Source: Hathewaya histolytica
GTDB taxonomy: Bacteria > Bacillota > Clostridia > Clostridiales > Clostridiaceae
Direction of reading: 5' to 3'
Length of the DNA: 64,000 nucleotides
Assembly: GCF_901482605.1 (NCBI RefSeq)
Contig: NZ_LR590481.1
Location: 1,302,001-1,366,000 of the forward strand
Position 1 is the first letter of the stretch. The number at the start of each line of letters is the position of its first letter. Below are positions 52,927 to 61,939 of the stretch, piece after piece. The notes beneath the pieces are model-generated. The model ran no database searches and was not told where the DNA came from. It saw nothing but the letters and a program-made list of their open reading frames with translations. The position numbers and the translations under genes were made by a program.

Positions 52927-54177
52927 ATGAAGTCAATACTAAAAAATTATAAATTTTCTATAATATTATTACTATCTATAATCCTTGGTGGTTTTATGGG
53001 CGTAATTTGGGGGACTAGGGTTTCAATAGTTAAACCCTTAGGTGACTTATTCTTAAACTTAATGTTTGTAACATTAATACCAATGGTGTTCTTTAGCATT
53101 TCATCCTCTATAGCTAATATGACTAATGTTAAAAGACTTGGTAAAATAATAGGGACGATTTTTATTGTATTTACATTTACAGCTTTGCTATCCTCTATAT
53201 TAGGAATAGTTGCATCTTTGATTATGAATCCAGCTAAAGGTATAAATTATGGAGCTATAAAAAGTATTATAAATGAAGGAACAAAGTCAGCAGTTCAAGC
53301 AAAAGATTTAAGTATATTAGATCATGTTGTAAATACTGTTACTGTACCCGATTTTTTATCGCTATTTACTAAAAAAAGTATGTTGCAACTTATTATATTT
53401 TCCATGTTACTAGGTATTTCTACTACTCTAATTGGAGAAAAGGGACAACCTTTTGCAAAATTATTATCTTCTGGTTCTGAGGTAATGATGAAAATGATAA
53501 ATTTAATAATGTATTATTCTCCAATAGGTCTAGGGTGTTATTTTGCCAATGTAGTTGGAGAACTTGGGACTCAAATCTTACAAGGATATATAAGGGTTTT
53601 TATATTGTATATAGTTCTCACTTTAGTATATTATTTTGGATTTTTTACATTCTATGCATTTTTAGCTGATGGTAAACGAGGAGTCAATACTTTTTGGAAA
53701 AATGCATTACTTCCAACGGTTACATCTCTTGCTACTTGCTCCAGTGCAGCAAGTATTCCTGCAAATTTAAAGGCAACAAAAGCTATGGGAGTTGCAGATG
53801 ATATTGTAGAGACCGTTATACCTCTTGGAGCTAATATTCATAAGGATGGTTCAGTAATTGGAGGGGTTATTAAAATAATCTTCTTGTTTGGAATATTCGG
53901 TAGAAATATAAATAATTTTAGTTCTATACTAAGTATTTTAGTTGTTTCAATACTTGTTGGAGCGGTTATGGGAGCTATTCCAGGTGGTGGTATGATGGGG
54001 GAAATGCTTATTATAAGTATATATGGATTCCCAGCAGAAGCTTTACCAATGATTGTACTAATAGGCACAATTATTGATGCTCCAGGAACTTTATTAAATT
54101 CCACTGGAAATACAGTATGTGCAATGTTAGTAGAAAGAATAGTAGAGGGTAAAAAAACTGTTGAAATAGAGGCATAA
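52927..54177 (+). CDS. Dicarboxylate/amino acid:cation symporter (DAACS family)
   Basis: 416 residues, eight helices plus two hairpins. FVTLIPMVFFSISSSIANMT, TVTSLATCSSAASIPANLKA (the serine-rich HP1 motif), PLGANIHKDGSVIGGVI and DAPGTLLNSTGNTVCAMLVE fit the GltP/DctA fold. Substrate is glutamate/aspartate, C4-dicarboxylate or another amino acid; the TCSSAAS variant of the serine-rich hairpin does not allow a finer call. GGGGGAAAT precedes the ATG. Confidence 0.87.
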   Translation: MKSILKNYKFSIILLLSIILGGFMGVIWGTRVSIVKPLGDLFLNLMFVTLIPMVFFSISSSIANMTNVKRLGKIIGTIFIVFTFTALLSSILGIVASLIMNPAKGINYGAIKSIINEGTKSAVQAKDLSILDHVVNTVTVPDFLSLFTKKSMLQLIIFSMLLGISTTLIGEKGQPFAKLLSSGSEVMMKMINLIMYYSPIGLGCYFANVVGELGTQILQGYIRVFILYIVLTLVYYFGFFTFYAFLADGKRGVNTFWKNALLPTVTSLATCSSAASIPANLKATKAMGVADDIVETVIPLGANIHKDGSVIGGVIKIIFLFGIFGRNINNFSSILSILVVSILVGAVMGAIPGGGMMGEMLIISIYGFPAEALPMIVLIGTIIDAPGTLLNSTGNTVCAMLVERIVEGKKTVEIEA

Positions 54178-54180
54178 TAT

Positions 54181-54222
54181 AAAATAGACTGTTCATTTAT
54201 AATTTGGCAGTCTATTTTAATA
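54181..54222. terminator. Bidirectional terminator
   Basis: AAAATAGACTG / CAGTCTATTTT hairpin between the symporter and the convergent GIY-YIG gene. Confidence 0.85.
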
Positions 54223-54235
54223 TAAATACAAGATT

Positions 54236-54496
54236 CTACGTATTTACTAATAAGTTAGAACTAGAGATTAATTTCAACTTTTCTTTCCTATTCATTTGTT
54301 TAATTTGATACTCTCTTTTTAGTGCAGATACTTTATCCTCATACTTCTCAAAATATACAAGGTCTACTGGAAGTCTAGCTCTTGTATATTTCGCACCCTT
54401 ACCATTAGAATGGCTACTTATTCTCTTGTCTAAATTGTTTGTCCATCCTGTATATAGAGTATTATCAGCACATTTTAATATATAAACATAACACAT
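54236..54496 (-). CDS. GIY-YIG nuclease family protein (UPF0213/YhbQ-like)
   Basis: 86 residues. YVYILKCADNTLYTGWTNNL is the GIY-YIG core with the second tyrosine replaced by the usual YTG form. HSNGKGAKYTRARLP and FEKYEDKVSALKREYQIKQM complete the small UrI-like domain. ATG 54496 follows AGGTGATAAAA. Possibly DNA repair; not part of an intron. Confidence 0.9.
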   Translation of the reverse strand: MCYVYILKCADNTLYTGWTNNLDKRISSHSNGKGAKYTRARLPVDLVYFEKYEDKVSALKREYQIKQMNRKEKLKLISSSNLLVNT

Positions 54497-54624
54497 TTTT
54501 ATCACCTAAGATATTATATATTATATTTTGTATGAAAACAATTATACAAGATATATACATATTTTAAAATATAATATATTATTATAATTAAAGCAATATC
54601 ATTTTGTACTAAGGTGGTGAGCAT

Positions 54625-54840
54625 ATGAGTGAGCTTAATTGTTTAAGATGTAACGGGAAAATGGAGTATTTAAAGGAATACAGATTTGACTCTCAAGATA
54701 ATAATAGGGGTTTTTTAGGAAAAATTTTCGATGTAGAGGAGCAATTAATATTTAAGGTATATGTTTGTCATAGATGTGGACATAGTGAATTTTTCTATAT
54801 GGGTGCTAAACATGGATTAGATGGATGGAATGATTGGTAA
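54625..54840 (+). CDS. Small double-CxxC zinc-ribbon protein
   Basis: 71 residues. LNCLRCNGKM and YVCHRCGHSEFFYMG form a zinc ribbon, with RGFLGKIFDVEEQLIFKVYV between. This short family is common in Firmicutes, annotated as a nucleic-acid-binding or zinc-ribbon protein. AAGGTGGTGAGC precedes the ATG. Followed at 44 bp by the thioredoxin-like gene. Confidence 0.75.
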   Translation: MSELNCLRCNGKMEYLKEYRFDSQDNNRGFLGKIFDVEEQLIFKVYVCHRCGHSEFFYMGAKHGLDGWNDW

Positions 54841-54883
54841 TAAAGTATATCTAATTCACTTAGGAATATTATAGGGGGAATTT

Positions 54884-55207
54884 ATGATTAAGTTAAAATC
54901 AATAGGAGAAATAGAAAACTTTATAGAAGAAAATAAGATTGCTCTCCTATATTTTTCATCCCAAGATTGTAATGTTTGTATTGAGTTATTATCTAAGATA
55001 GAGTCCTTATTAATGTCTTTCCCAAAGATTAATGCTAGGGAAGTTGAAATTGAAAAACTATTATTAATAACAGGTAAATACAGTGTGTTTACGCTTCCTT
55101 GTATAATTATATTTATTAAAGGAAAAGAGTCCATAAGAGAGGCTAGATTTATAAGTGTTAAAGAACTTCAAAATAAAATAGAAAAACTATATAAGTATAT
55201 AAGATAA
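54884..55207 (+). CDS. Thioredoxin-like protein with CNVC active site
   Basis: 107 residues of thioredoxin fold: IALLYFSSQDCNVCIELLSK has a CxxC (CNVC) in place of CGPC, and the cis-proline region FTLPCIIIFIKGKES carries an extra Cys beside Pro. Might act as a small thiol oxidoreductase or metal/thiol carrier. GGGGGAATTT precedes the ATG. It probably shares a transcript with the zinc-ribbon gene. Confidence 0.75.
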   Translation: MIKLKSIGEIENFIEENKIALLYFSSQDCNVCIELLSKIESLLMSFPKINAREVEIEKLLLITGKYSVFTLPCIIIFIKGKESIREARFISVKELQNKIEKLYKYIR

Positions 55208-55226
55208 TAATTATTTTATATAGTTA

Positions 55227-55257
55227 TAAAGAGCTGCATTTAATGCAACTCTTTTTT
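55227..55257. terminator. Bidirectional terminator
   Basis: AAAGAGCTGCATT / AATGCAACTCTTT hairpin with T run, between convergent thioredoxin-like and DUF1450 genes. Confidence 0.8.
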
Positions 55258-55266
55258 ATTTAAATT

Positions 55267-55488
55267 TTATTGTAATCTTGACTTTATATTTTCATATAAC
55301 TCTTCTGGAGTTTCTCCAGTTATCATGTCAGAATCCATCATAGCATAAAAAGTTGCCATACATTCTCCACAATATCCAAGGCAGGGTTCTTGATATATTG
55401 TTAAATCACTAAATTCTACTTGTAATTTTTCTATAATAGTTTCTAAACCTTTGCTAACATTATTTTCACAAAAGAAAATTTCTTTCAT
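55267..55488 (-). CDS. DUF1450 (YuzB-like) cysteine protein
   Basis: 73 residues: IFFCENNVSKGLETIIEKLQ, then EPCLGYCGECMATFYAMMDS. The C-x-N head and C-x3-C-x2-C cluster fit the thioredoxin-like [2Fe-2S]-ferredoxin-type fold of DUF1450/YuzB. Possibly binds iron-sulfur. TAGGAGG precedes the ATG. Confidence 0.8.
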   Translation of the reverse strand: MKEIFFCENNVSKGLETIIEKLQVEFSDLTIYQEPCLGYCGECMATFYAMMDSDMITGETPEELYENIKSRLQ

Positions 55489-55716
55489 TGTAATTCCTCC
55501 TAGGTAAAAGTTAATTAAAAAAACGTCTTTTAAATTTACTATTAAATAATAACATTTATCAATTAAAAAATCAATTGTTTTGTTAACTAATTATAATATT
55601 CCCCTACTTATATAATAAAAAACCATAAAATTTACGCATAATCATTAAAATATAAAATAAATATATAATATTAACTTAAATTTTCTTCTAAAGTCTTTCT
55701 ATAAGGGGGCAATTTT

Positions 55717-57102
55717 ATGGGCTTTAAAGATCTTATGAAAAAAGGTACAAAGGATGCTATAGTTAAAACCGGTTTAAGTTTACTTGAGAAAAATCCTGAA
55801 AAAAATGTTGAACGGTTATTTACAGTTATAAGGAAGGGTATAAAAGATGACCTTAATAGAGATGGTATAGAAAAAATAGAACAATATTATAAAGAAGTAC
55901 CTTCAGTTAAAGAATATGTTGAAGATATTTTAAAAAATACAAATAGTATTGCATTAAAGAAATTTTTTTCAAACTTTGTTTCAAATGCCATATGGTATGG
56001 AGTTCCTAAAAGGGAAAGGGAAGGGGAGAGACATGACACAAAAATACCTTTTACTATTTTAATAAGTCCATCTATGAGATGTAATCTAAGTTGCGAAGGT
56101 TGTTATGCGGGTAATTATAGTAAAGATGATGATTTACCTTATAAAGAAGTAGATAGACTTATTGAAGAAGCTCGTAGTTTGGGTATATATTATATTATTA
56201 TTCTTGGAGGAGAGCCTTTTTTTAATAAGTATATGTTAAAAATATATGAGAAATATAAGGATGTATATTTTACACCTTTTACAAATGGAACTTTGTTTGA
56301 TGTAGAACTAGTAGAAAAATTAACTTCTTTAGGTAATGTAATGCCTATGTTTTCTTTAGAAGGTTTCAAAGAGGATACAGACAAACGTAGGTCTAAAGGT
56401 GTATTTGATTCCGTAATGAAAGGTATGGATTTATTAAAGGAAAAAGGAGTTCCTTTTGGTGTTTCCACTGCAACTGGAAAATATAATATAGACACTGTAA
56501 CCTCCCATAAATTTATAGATATGATAATAGATAAAGGTGCTAGAATGATCTGGTATTTTATGTTTATGCCGGTTGGAAATAATCCAAAGGAAGAAATGGA
56601 TTACATGCTTACACCTGAACAACGTCTAAAATTAGGCGAAACCACTAGAAAGATTAGAACAAGTAAAAAAATTTTTGCTATAGACTTTTTTAATGATGCA
56701 CCGTATGTAGGTGGTTGCATTGCTGGAAAATATTATTGTCATATAAATTCTAAAGGAGATTTAGAACCTTGTATTTTTTCTCACTTTGCTACAGACAATA
56801 TTCTTAATAAATCATTAGTAGAAGCTTTTAAATCGCTTTACTTTAAAGAGTTGAGAAAAAGACAACCATATAATCAAAATTTATTGATGCCTTGTCCTAT
56901 GATAGATAATCCAAAAGAGTTAAGAAAAATAGTCAAAGATACTGGTGCTAAAGCCACTCATCCTAGTGCTGAATTAATGGTTACAGACAAAGAATTTATG
57001 AACAAATTAGATAAGCTTTCTAATGACTTTAAACCCTATGCAGAGAAAGCTTATAAAGAAGAATTTAATAATAAAGGCAATTATGAAATGTCCAAGGGTT
57101 AA
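55717..57102 (+). CDS. Radical SAM/SPASM-like protein with N-terminal extension
   Basis: 461 residues. A helical 110-residue N-terminus (GFKDLMKKGTKDAIVKTG) precedes the radical SAM core: SMRCNLSCEGCYAG (Cys122, Cys126, Cys129), LGGEPFF, and FSLEG. The C-terminal part has VGGCIAGKYYCHINSKGDLE and PCIFSHFA, a SPASM-like cysteine set for extra iron-sulfur clusters. It stands alone: no precursor peptide gene or transporter is next to it. May modify a peptide, protein or lipid head group. AAGGGGGC precedes the ATG. Confidence 0.8.
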   Translation: MGFKDLMKKGTKDAIVKTGLSLLEKNPEKNVERLFTVIRKGIKDDLNRDGIEKIEQYYKEVPSVKEYVEDILKNTNSIALKKFFSNFVSNAIWYGVPKREREGERHDTKIPFTILISPSMRCNLSCEGCYAGNYSKDDDLPYKEVDRLIEEARSLGIYYIIILGGEPFFNKYMLKIYEKYKDVYFTPFTNGTLFDVELVEKLTSLGNVMPMFSLEGFKEDTDKRRSKGVFDSVMKGMDLLKEKGVPFGVSTATGKYNIDTVTSHKFIDMIIDKGARMIWYFMFMPVGNNPKEEMDYMLTPEQRLKLGETTRKIRTSKKIFAIDFFNDAPYVGGCIAGKYYCHINSKGDLEPCIFSHFATDNILNKSLVEAFKSLYFKELRKRQPYNQNLLMPCPMIDNPKELRKIVKDTGAKATHPSAELMVTDKEFMNKLDKLSNDFKPYAEKAYKEEFNNKGNYEMSKG

Positions 57103-57130
57103 AATATAACATATGTTATATTTTATAAAG

Positions 57131-57180
57131 ATAAATCTAAAGACCTACAATTTTAGTTTTGTAAGTCTTTAGATTTATGC
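57131..57180 (+). terminator. Strong terminator hairpin
   Basis: ATAAATCTAAAGACCTACAA pairs with TTGTAAGTCTTTAGATTTAT (one mismatch). A second hairpin (ACCATCAATT / AATTGGTGGT, 57181-57210) follows at once. Confidence 0.8.
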
Positions 57181-57274
57181 ACCATCAATTAAATTTTAAT
57201 TGGTGGTGTATAAAATACAACATTCATGTATATATTATACAAATAAATGTTAATAGTTCTATGCATATTAGCTA

Positions 57275-57304
57275 TTGGACACTATTTAGAAATAGTTTTA
57301 TAAT
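57275..57304 (+). promoter_or_regulatory. SigA-type promoter of tRNA-Glu
   Basis: TTGGAC and TATAAT are separated by 18 bases. The tRNA begins 22 bases after the -10 box. Confidence 0.65.
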
Positions 57305-57325
57305 AATTAATGTTGAAAACAATAA

Positions 57326-57397
57326 GGCTCCTTGGTCAAGTGGTTAAGACACCACCCTCTCACGGTGGTAACAGGGGTTCGAGTCCCCTAGGAGTCA
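57326..57397 (+). tRNA. tRNA-Glu (anticodon CTC)
   Basis: Acceptor GGCTCCT pairs with AGGAGTC (one G-T). D arm GTC-AAGTGGTTAA-GAC, anticodon stem CCACC/GGTGG with loop CTCTCAC (anticodon CTC), T arm AGGGG-TTCGAGT-CCCCT, discriminator A. CCA is not encoded. Reads GAG, a minor codon in this AT-rich genome. Solitary gene with its own promoter and a terminator. Confidence 0.93.
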
Positions 57398-57412
57398 TTG
57401 CGTAATTGGTTT

Positions 57413-57448
57413 TAAAAGAACTAATCTTAAGATTGGTTCTTTTTATTT
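57413..57448 (+). terminator. Terminator after tRNA-Glu
   Basis: AAGAACTAATCTT / AAGATTGGTTCTT hairpin followed by TTTATTTTT. Confidence 0.85.
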
Positions 57449-57488
57449 TTTATTAAGTTCATTTATGATATAATTTAAACAAACTCTT

Positions 57489-57521
57489 TTGTCGATGACT
57501 TAGAATCATCGACATTTTTTA
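57489..57521 (+). terminator. Second hairpin upstream of the ArAE gene
   Basis: TGTCGATGA / TCATCGACA followed by TTTTTT. It lies just 25 bp before the TTG start at 57546, so it could act as an attenuator for that gene as well as a backup terminator. Confidence 0.7.
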
Positions 57522-57545
57522 TTAAATATAAAAGGGGAGATTTAT

Positions 57546-58499
57546 TTGAGATTTATCGGATTTAGAACTTTAAAAACTGCTATAGGAGCTACTTTAGCTA
57601 TGATCATAGCAGAAAAGTTAGGTCTGAAATTCGCTGTTTCAGCAGGTATAATAACTATTTTAAGCTTACATAATACAAAGAAACAGTCTATAGAATTTGC
57701 ATTTAAAAGGTTTATGTCTACTATATTAGCACTACTTATTTCCTGTATTTTATTTATGGTTTTAGGATTTAAAGCTATAGTTTTTGGTATATATCTTTTA
57801 ATTTTTATACCACTAGCCGTAAGATTAAGAATTTCGGAAGGAATTGTCGTAAGTTCTGTATTGGTAACTCATATTTTATCTCAAAAATCAGTAAGTGTAT
57901 TTTGGATTAAAAACGAACTTTTATTAATGTTTGTTGGAGCTGGAATAGCTATAATTTTTAATTTATATATGCCTAATATAGAAGCCCAACTTAAAGAAGA
58001 TGAGAAATATATTGAAAATAATATGAAAGAAATATTCCTTCAAATGGCCATCACTTTAAGAAACCAATATGTTTCTATTTATGAAGAAAGTTTATTTAAT
58101 AATCTAGAAGAACGATTAAATAAAGCACATAATAGGGCTTATACGCATTTTAATAATTATTTATTCCAAAATGAAAGTCCATATATTATGTACTTTGAAA
58201 TGAGAAATATTCAGTTTCAAATACTAAAATATATGAGAAAACATTTTTTAAAGCTTTCAATGACCTTTGAGGAAACTTGTATAGTTGCTGAATTTACAGA
58301 AAGGGTTTCACATTCAATAGATGAGAATATAAGTACTGAAGAACTTTTGTTGGAATTAGAAGAGTTAAAAAAGTTTTTTAGAAAAAAGAAGTTGCCCGTT
58401 ACACGAGAAGAGTTTGAAAATAGAGCTATATTATTTCAATTTTTAAATGATATTGAAAATTTTTTAGAAATTGAGAAAGAATTTTTAGAATATATATAA
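57546..58499 (+). CDS. Aromatic-acid-exporter-type (FUSC/ArAE_1) membrane protein
   Basis: 317 residues. Four to five N-terminal helices (RTLKTAIGATLAMIIAEKLG, AGIITILSLHNTKKQSIEFA) carry the ArAE_1 signature. A cytoplasmic helical half follows, with QLKEDEKYIENNMKEIF and FRKKKLPVTREEFENRAILF. The first-half motif T-K-K-Q-S is typical of YqjA/YgaE-like proteins. TTG start after AAAGGGGAG. Efflux role by family only. Confidence 0.8.
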   Translation: MRFIGFRTLKTAIGATLAMIIAEKLGLKFAVSAGIITILSLHNTKKQSIEFAFKRFMSTILALLISCILFMVLGFKAIVFGIYLLIFIPLAVRLRISEGIVVSSVLVTHILSQKSVSVFWIKNELLLMFVGAGIAIIFNLYMPNIEAQLKEDEKYIENNMKEIFLQMAITLRNQYVSIYEESLFNNLEERLNKAHNRAYTHFNNYLFQNESPYIMYFEMRNIQFQILKYMRKHFLKLSMTFEETCIVAEFTERVSHSIDENISTEELLLELEELKKFFRKKKLPVTREEFENRAILFQFLNDIENFLEIEKEFLEYI

Positions 58500-58536
58500 A
58501 GTTAAAAAATAAACATTATAAAAAGATTAAGTTATT

Positions 58537-58592
58537 AAAAAATAGAGTGTTAAAAAGCAAGTTTGAACTTACTTTTCACACTCTATTTTTAT
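58537..58592. terminator. Bidirectional terminator
   Basis: AAAAATAGAGTGT pairs with ACACTCTATTTTT; long stem between the convergent ArAE and GltS genes. Confidence 0.85.
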
Positions 58593-59785
58593 TATTTAAA
58601 GAAGTTTAATATTAGTGTTATAACTACAGAATTAGCAAAGTCAATAAAAAATGCACCAACTATGGGAAGAACAAAGAATGCTCTTGGAGCAGGACCAAAC
58701 TTCTCAACTAATGCTTCCATATTAGCCATACCATTAGGTGTAGCACCCATTCCAAAACCACAGAAGCCTGATGATATTACTGCTGCATCATAATCTCTTC
58801 CACATAATCTAAAAGCTATAAAGTATGCAAATACAAACATTATAATAGCTTGAGCTACTAATATAACTATTAATGGAAGAGCTAGTTGGCTTAGTTCCCA
58901 TAACTTTAAATTTATTAAGGCCATGGATAAAAATATATTAAGACCAATTCTACCTAATAGATCTGCACATTTTTCGTTGATTTCCAACTTATTTGTGGAT
59001 TCACCTACATTTAAAATAAGAGATGCAATTACCATAGTTGTTATGTATGATGGGAAAGTTAACCCTAGTTTAGATAAATAATGTTCTAATATTGATCCTA
59101 TACTTATGGATATCATTATAATAAATAATGTTTTAAATATCCCTTCATATGATAGAGATTCTTCTTTATTTTCATGTATAAGTTCAATTTCATGTATTGA
59201 ATGTTCTAGGTTATTTTTTACTATAAGTTTTCTACCTACAGGGCCACCTAGTAGACTTCCAGTAATAAGTCCGAAAGTTGCTGCAGCCATAGCTGCTGTT
59301 GTAGCTCCAGCAAAGTTATAACTTTTTTCAAATAAAGCACCAAAAGCTGCACCTGTTCCATGCCCGCCGACCATTGTAACAGAGCCACATATAAGTCCTA
59401 AGAGTGGATTGGCATTCATTAACTTAGCGATTCCTATACCAATGAGGTCTTGTGAAAATATTAGCATAAGAGATACAAAAAAGAAGGCTATTACATGCTT
59501 TCCACCTTTTTTTATTAGTTTCACACTAGCAGTTAAGCCTATGGTGGTAAAAAACACCATCATAAAAGGTTTTTGAAGGGTTGTGTCTAAAGAAATTTCA
59601 AGTAAATTAGATTCCTTTAAAATTAAATTTAATATTGCAAAGATTAATCCTCCTATAACGGGAGAAGGTATGCAGAACTTGTCTAGGATTTTCACTCTGT
59701 TTTTTATTAAGTTTCCTAGATAATACACTAAAATTGCTAAAGTCATAGTTTGAAGCATGTCTAATTTTAGAATCATTTGTTGCAC
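58592..59785 (-). CDS. gltS: Sodium/glutamate symporter GltS
   Basis: 397 residues with about twelve segments. CIPSPVIGGLIFAILNLIL, LICGSVTMVGGHGTGAAFGA (the GGHGT loop) and ISSGFCGFGMGATPNGMANM are the paired re-entrant-loop signatures of ESS/GltS. Imports glutamate with sodium. ATG at 59785 follows TGGGGGTG. Divergent from the flavoprotein gene. Confidence 0.92.
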   Translation of the reverse strand: MQQMILKLDMLQTMTLAILVYYLGNLIKNRVKILDKFCIPSPVIGGLIFAILNLILKESNLLEISLDTTLQKPFMMVFFTTIGLTASVKLIKKGGKHVIAFFFVSLMLIFSQDLIGIGIAKLMNANPLLGLICGSVTMVGGHGTGAAFGALFEKSYNFAGATTAAMAAATFGLITGSLLGGPVGRKLIVKNNLEHSIHEIELIHENKEESLSYEGIFKTLFIIMISISIGSILEHYLSKLGLTFPSYITTMVIASLILNVGESTNKLEINEKCADLLGRIGLNIFLSMALINLKLWELSQLALPLIVILVAQAIIMFVFAYFIAFRLCGRDYDAAVISSGFCGFGMGATPNGMANMEALVEKFGPAPRAFFVLPIVGAFFIDFANSVVITLILNFFK

Positions 59786-59976
59786 CCCCAGTTAGTATTG
59801 TGAAATTTCTAATAATTCATTTAATTCTAATGAAGACAATTATAATAAAAAAGCTTTTTAATGTCAAATATAAATTCCTGGTATGCCTATTAAACGTTAT
59901 AGAAGCTAGACAAATATTTTAAATACAAATATACTATACCTATATGAATTTTACCTTATAAGGTGGGTGTTTTATA

Positions 59977-61200
59977 TTGAGCAAGATTATAATAATAGGT
60001 GGTGGGCCAGCTGGGATAATGGCTGCCATAGCTGCGAGTAAAAATCATTCTGTGATTTTAATAGAAAAAAATGAAAAACTAGGTAAAAAACTTTTTATTA
60101 CTGGTAAAGGAAGATGTAATGTAACTAACAATAAGGATATCTCTGAATTTTTTGATCAAGTTCCAAGAAATTCTCATTTTTTATATAGTTCTTTCTATAC
60201 TTTTACCAATGAGGATACAAAGAATTTTTTTGAAAATGCTGGTGTTAAATTAAAAGTTGAAAGGGGAGACAGAGTTTTCCCACAAAGTGATAAATCTTCA
60301 GATATTATAAAAGCTTTAGAATGTAAATTAGAACAATCAAACGTAACGGTATTATTGAATAAAAAAGTTTCTAATATTGCATATACTGATAAGAAAATTA
60401 ATTATATAGAATTTCAAGATGGATCAAAATTAGAAGGAGATTACTTTATTTTATGTACAGGAGGCGCATCATATCCTCAAACAGGATCTAACGGAGAGGG
60501 ATATAAATTTTCACAAAAGCTAGGACATAGCATTAAAAATATTCAACCTGCTTTAGTTCCAATGGAAACTAAAGAGTCTTTTGTTAAGGAACTTCAAGGA
60601 CTTTCTCTTAAAAATGTAGAGGTTACTTTTAAGCATAAGAACAAAATAATTTTTAAAGATTTTGGAGAAATGCTTTTTACTCATTATGGTATTTCTGGAC
60701 CTTTAATATTAAGTGCTAGTGCTAAAATTTCCGAAGAAGCAACAAAAGATGGGTTGAGTGTCTTTGTTAATTTTAAACCAGCTTTAGGATTAAATGAGTT
60801 AGATAAGAGAATACAAAAAGACTTTAAAAAATATATAAATAAAGATTTTAAAAACTCTTTAAATGATCTCTTACCAAGTAAACTTATAGATACTATAATT
60901 GAGTTATCTGGAATAGATCCAAATAAAAAGGTTAATTTAATAACAAAGGAAGAAAGAAGAAGAATAGTAGAACTTTTAACTAGTATGGAACTTAATATAA
61001 AAAAATATAGACCAATTGCAGAAGCAATAATAACATCAGGTGGAATAAATACAAAAGAAATTGATTCATCTACTATGAAATCTAAGATAATATCTAACCT
61101 TTCTTTTGCAGGTGAAATTATAGATCTTCATGCATTTACAGGAGGATACAATCTTCAAATAGCTTTCTCTACAGGATACATAGCTGGTATAAGTATTTAA
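59977..61200 (+). CDS. BaiN/HI0933-like NAD(P)/FAD-dependent oxidoreductase
   Basis: 407 residues. N-terminal Rossmann fold IIIGGGPAGIMAAIAASKNH, GKKLFITGKGRCNVTN, ILCTGGASYPQTGSNGEGY and the C-terminal FAGEIIDLHAFTGGYNLQIA are diagnostic of the HI0933/YtfP/BaiN flavoprotein family. TTG start follows AAGGTGGGTG. It precedes cmk and ispH-S1 and is commonly next to cmk in clostridia. Substrate uncertain. Confidence 0.9.
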   Translation: MSKIIIIGGGPAGIMAAIAASKNHSVILIEKNEKLGKKLFITGKGRCNVTNNKDISEFFDQVPRNSHFLYSSFYTFTNEDTKNFFENAGVKLKVERGDRVFPQSDKSSDIIKALECKLEQSNVTVLLNKKVSNIAYTDKKINYIEFQDGSKLEGDYFILCTGGASYPQTGSNGEGYKFSQKLGHSIKNIQPALVPMETKESFVKELQGLSLKNVEVTFKHKNKIIFKDFGEMLFTHYGISGPLILSASAKISEEATKDGLSVFVNFKPALGLNELDKRIQKDFKKYINKDFKNSLNDLLPSKLIDTIIELSGIDPNKKVNLITKEERRRIVELLTSMELNIKKYRPIAEAIITSGGINTKEIDSSTMKSKIISNLSFAGEIIDLHAFTGGYNLQIAFSTGYIAGISI

Positions 61201-61273
61201 TACTTGTTATTAAGACAGATTTTTATTATTATATATAATATAATTATATATTAAAATGAAAGGCGTGAAATAA

Positions 61274-61939
61274 TTGAGATATAACATTGCAATAGATGGA
61301 CCAGCGGGAGCAGGCAAAAGCACTATTGCTAAACTTCTTGCAAAAGAACTAAATTTAATGTATATAAATACAGGTGCTATGTATAGGGCGGTTGCATATC
61401 TTGCACTTAAAAATAATATAGATGAAACAATGAATAAAGACCTGGAAGAACTTATCGATAAAAGTGATATGTATTTTCAAGGTGATAATTTAATTTTAAA
61501 TGGAATAGATGTACAAGACCAAATTACTACTCCATATATAAGCAATAATGTTTCTAAATATGCTGCAAATAAATTAGTGAGGCAGAAACTTGTATTATTA
61601 CAACAAAAGATAGCCTTGAAACATGATGTTGTAATGGATGGTAGAGATATATGTACAGTAGTTCTTAAAGATGCTGCTTTTAAGTTCTTTCTTACAGCTT
61701 CACCAGAAGAGAGAGCTACTAGAAGGTATAATGAACTAAGAAATAAAAACATGGATGTAGAATTCAATTCCATATTAAATGATATAATTAAGAGAGATGA
61801 GTACGACTCTACGAGAAAAGTAGATCCGTTAAAAAGGGCAGATGATGCTATACTTGTAGATTCTACTGGTAAGACAATAAAAGAAGTAGTAGATTCTATG
61901 ATAGGTTATATAAATCCTATTATAATGGAGGACAAATGA
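61274..61939 (+). CDS. cmk: Cytidylate kinase
   Basis: 221 residues. P-loop AIDGPAGAGKSTIAK (5-19), INTGAMYRAVAYLAL, DGRDICTVVLKDA, LTASPEERATRRYNEL and KRDEYDSTRKVDPLKRADDA are the standard Cmk motifs. Phosphorylates CMP/dCMP. TTG start behind AAAGGCGTG. Ends in TGA overlapping the ATG of ispH, so the two are translationally coupled. Confidence 0.97.
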   Translation: MRYNIAIDGPAGAGKSTIAKLLAKELNLMYINTGAMYRAVAYLALKNNIDETMNKDLEELIDKSDMYFQGDNLILNGIDVQDQITTPYISNNVSKYAANKLVRQKLVLLQQKIALKHDVVMDGRDICTVVLKDAAFKFFLTASPEERATRRYNELRNKNMDVEFNSILNDIIKRDEYDSTRKVDPLKRADDAILVDSTGKTIKEVVDSMIGYINPIIMEDK

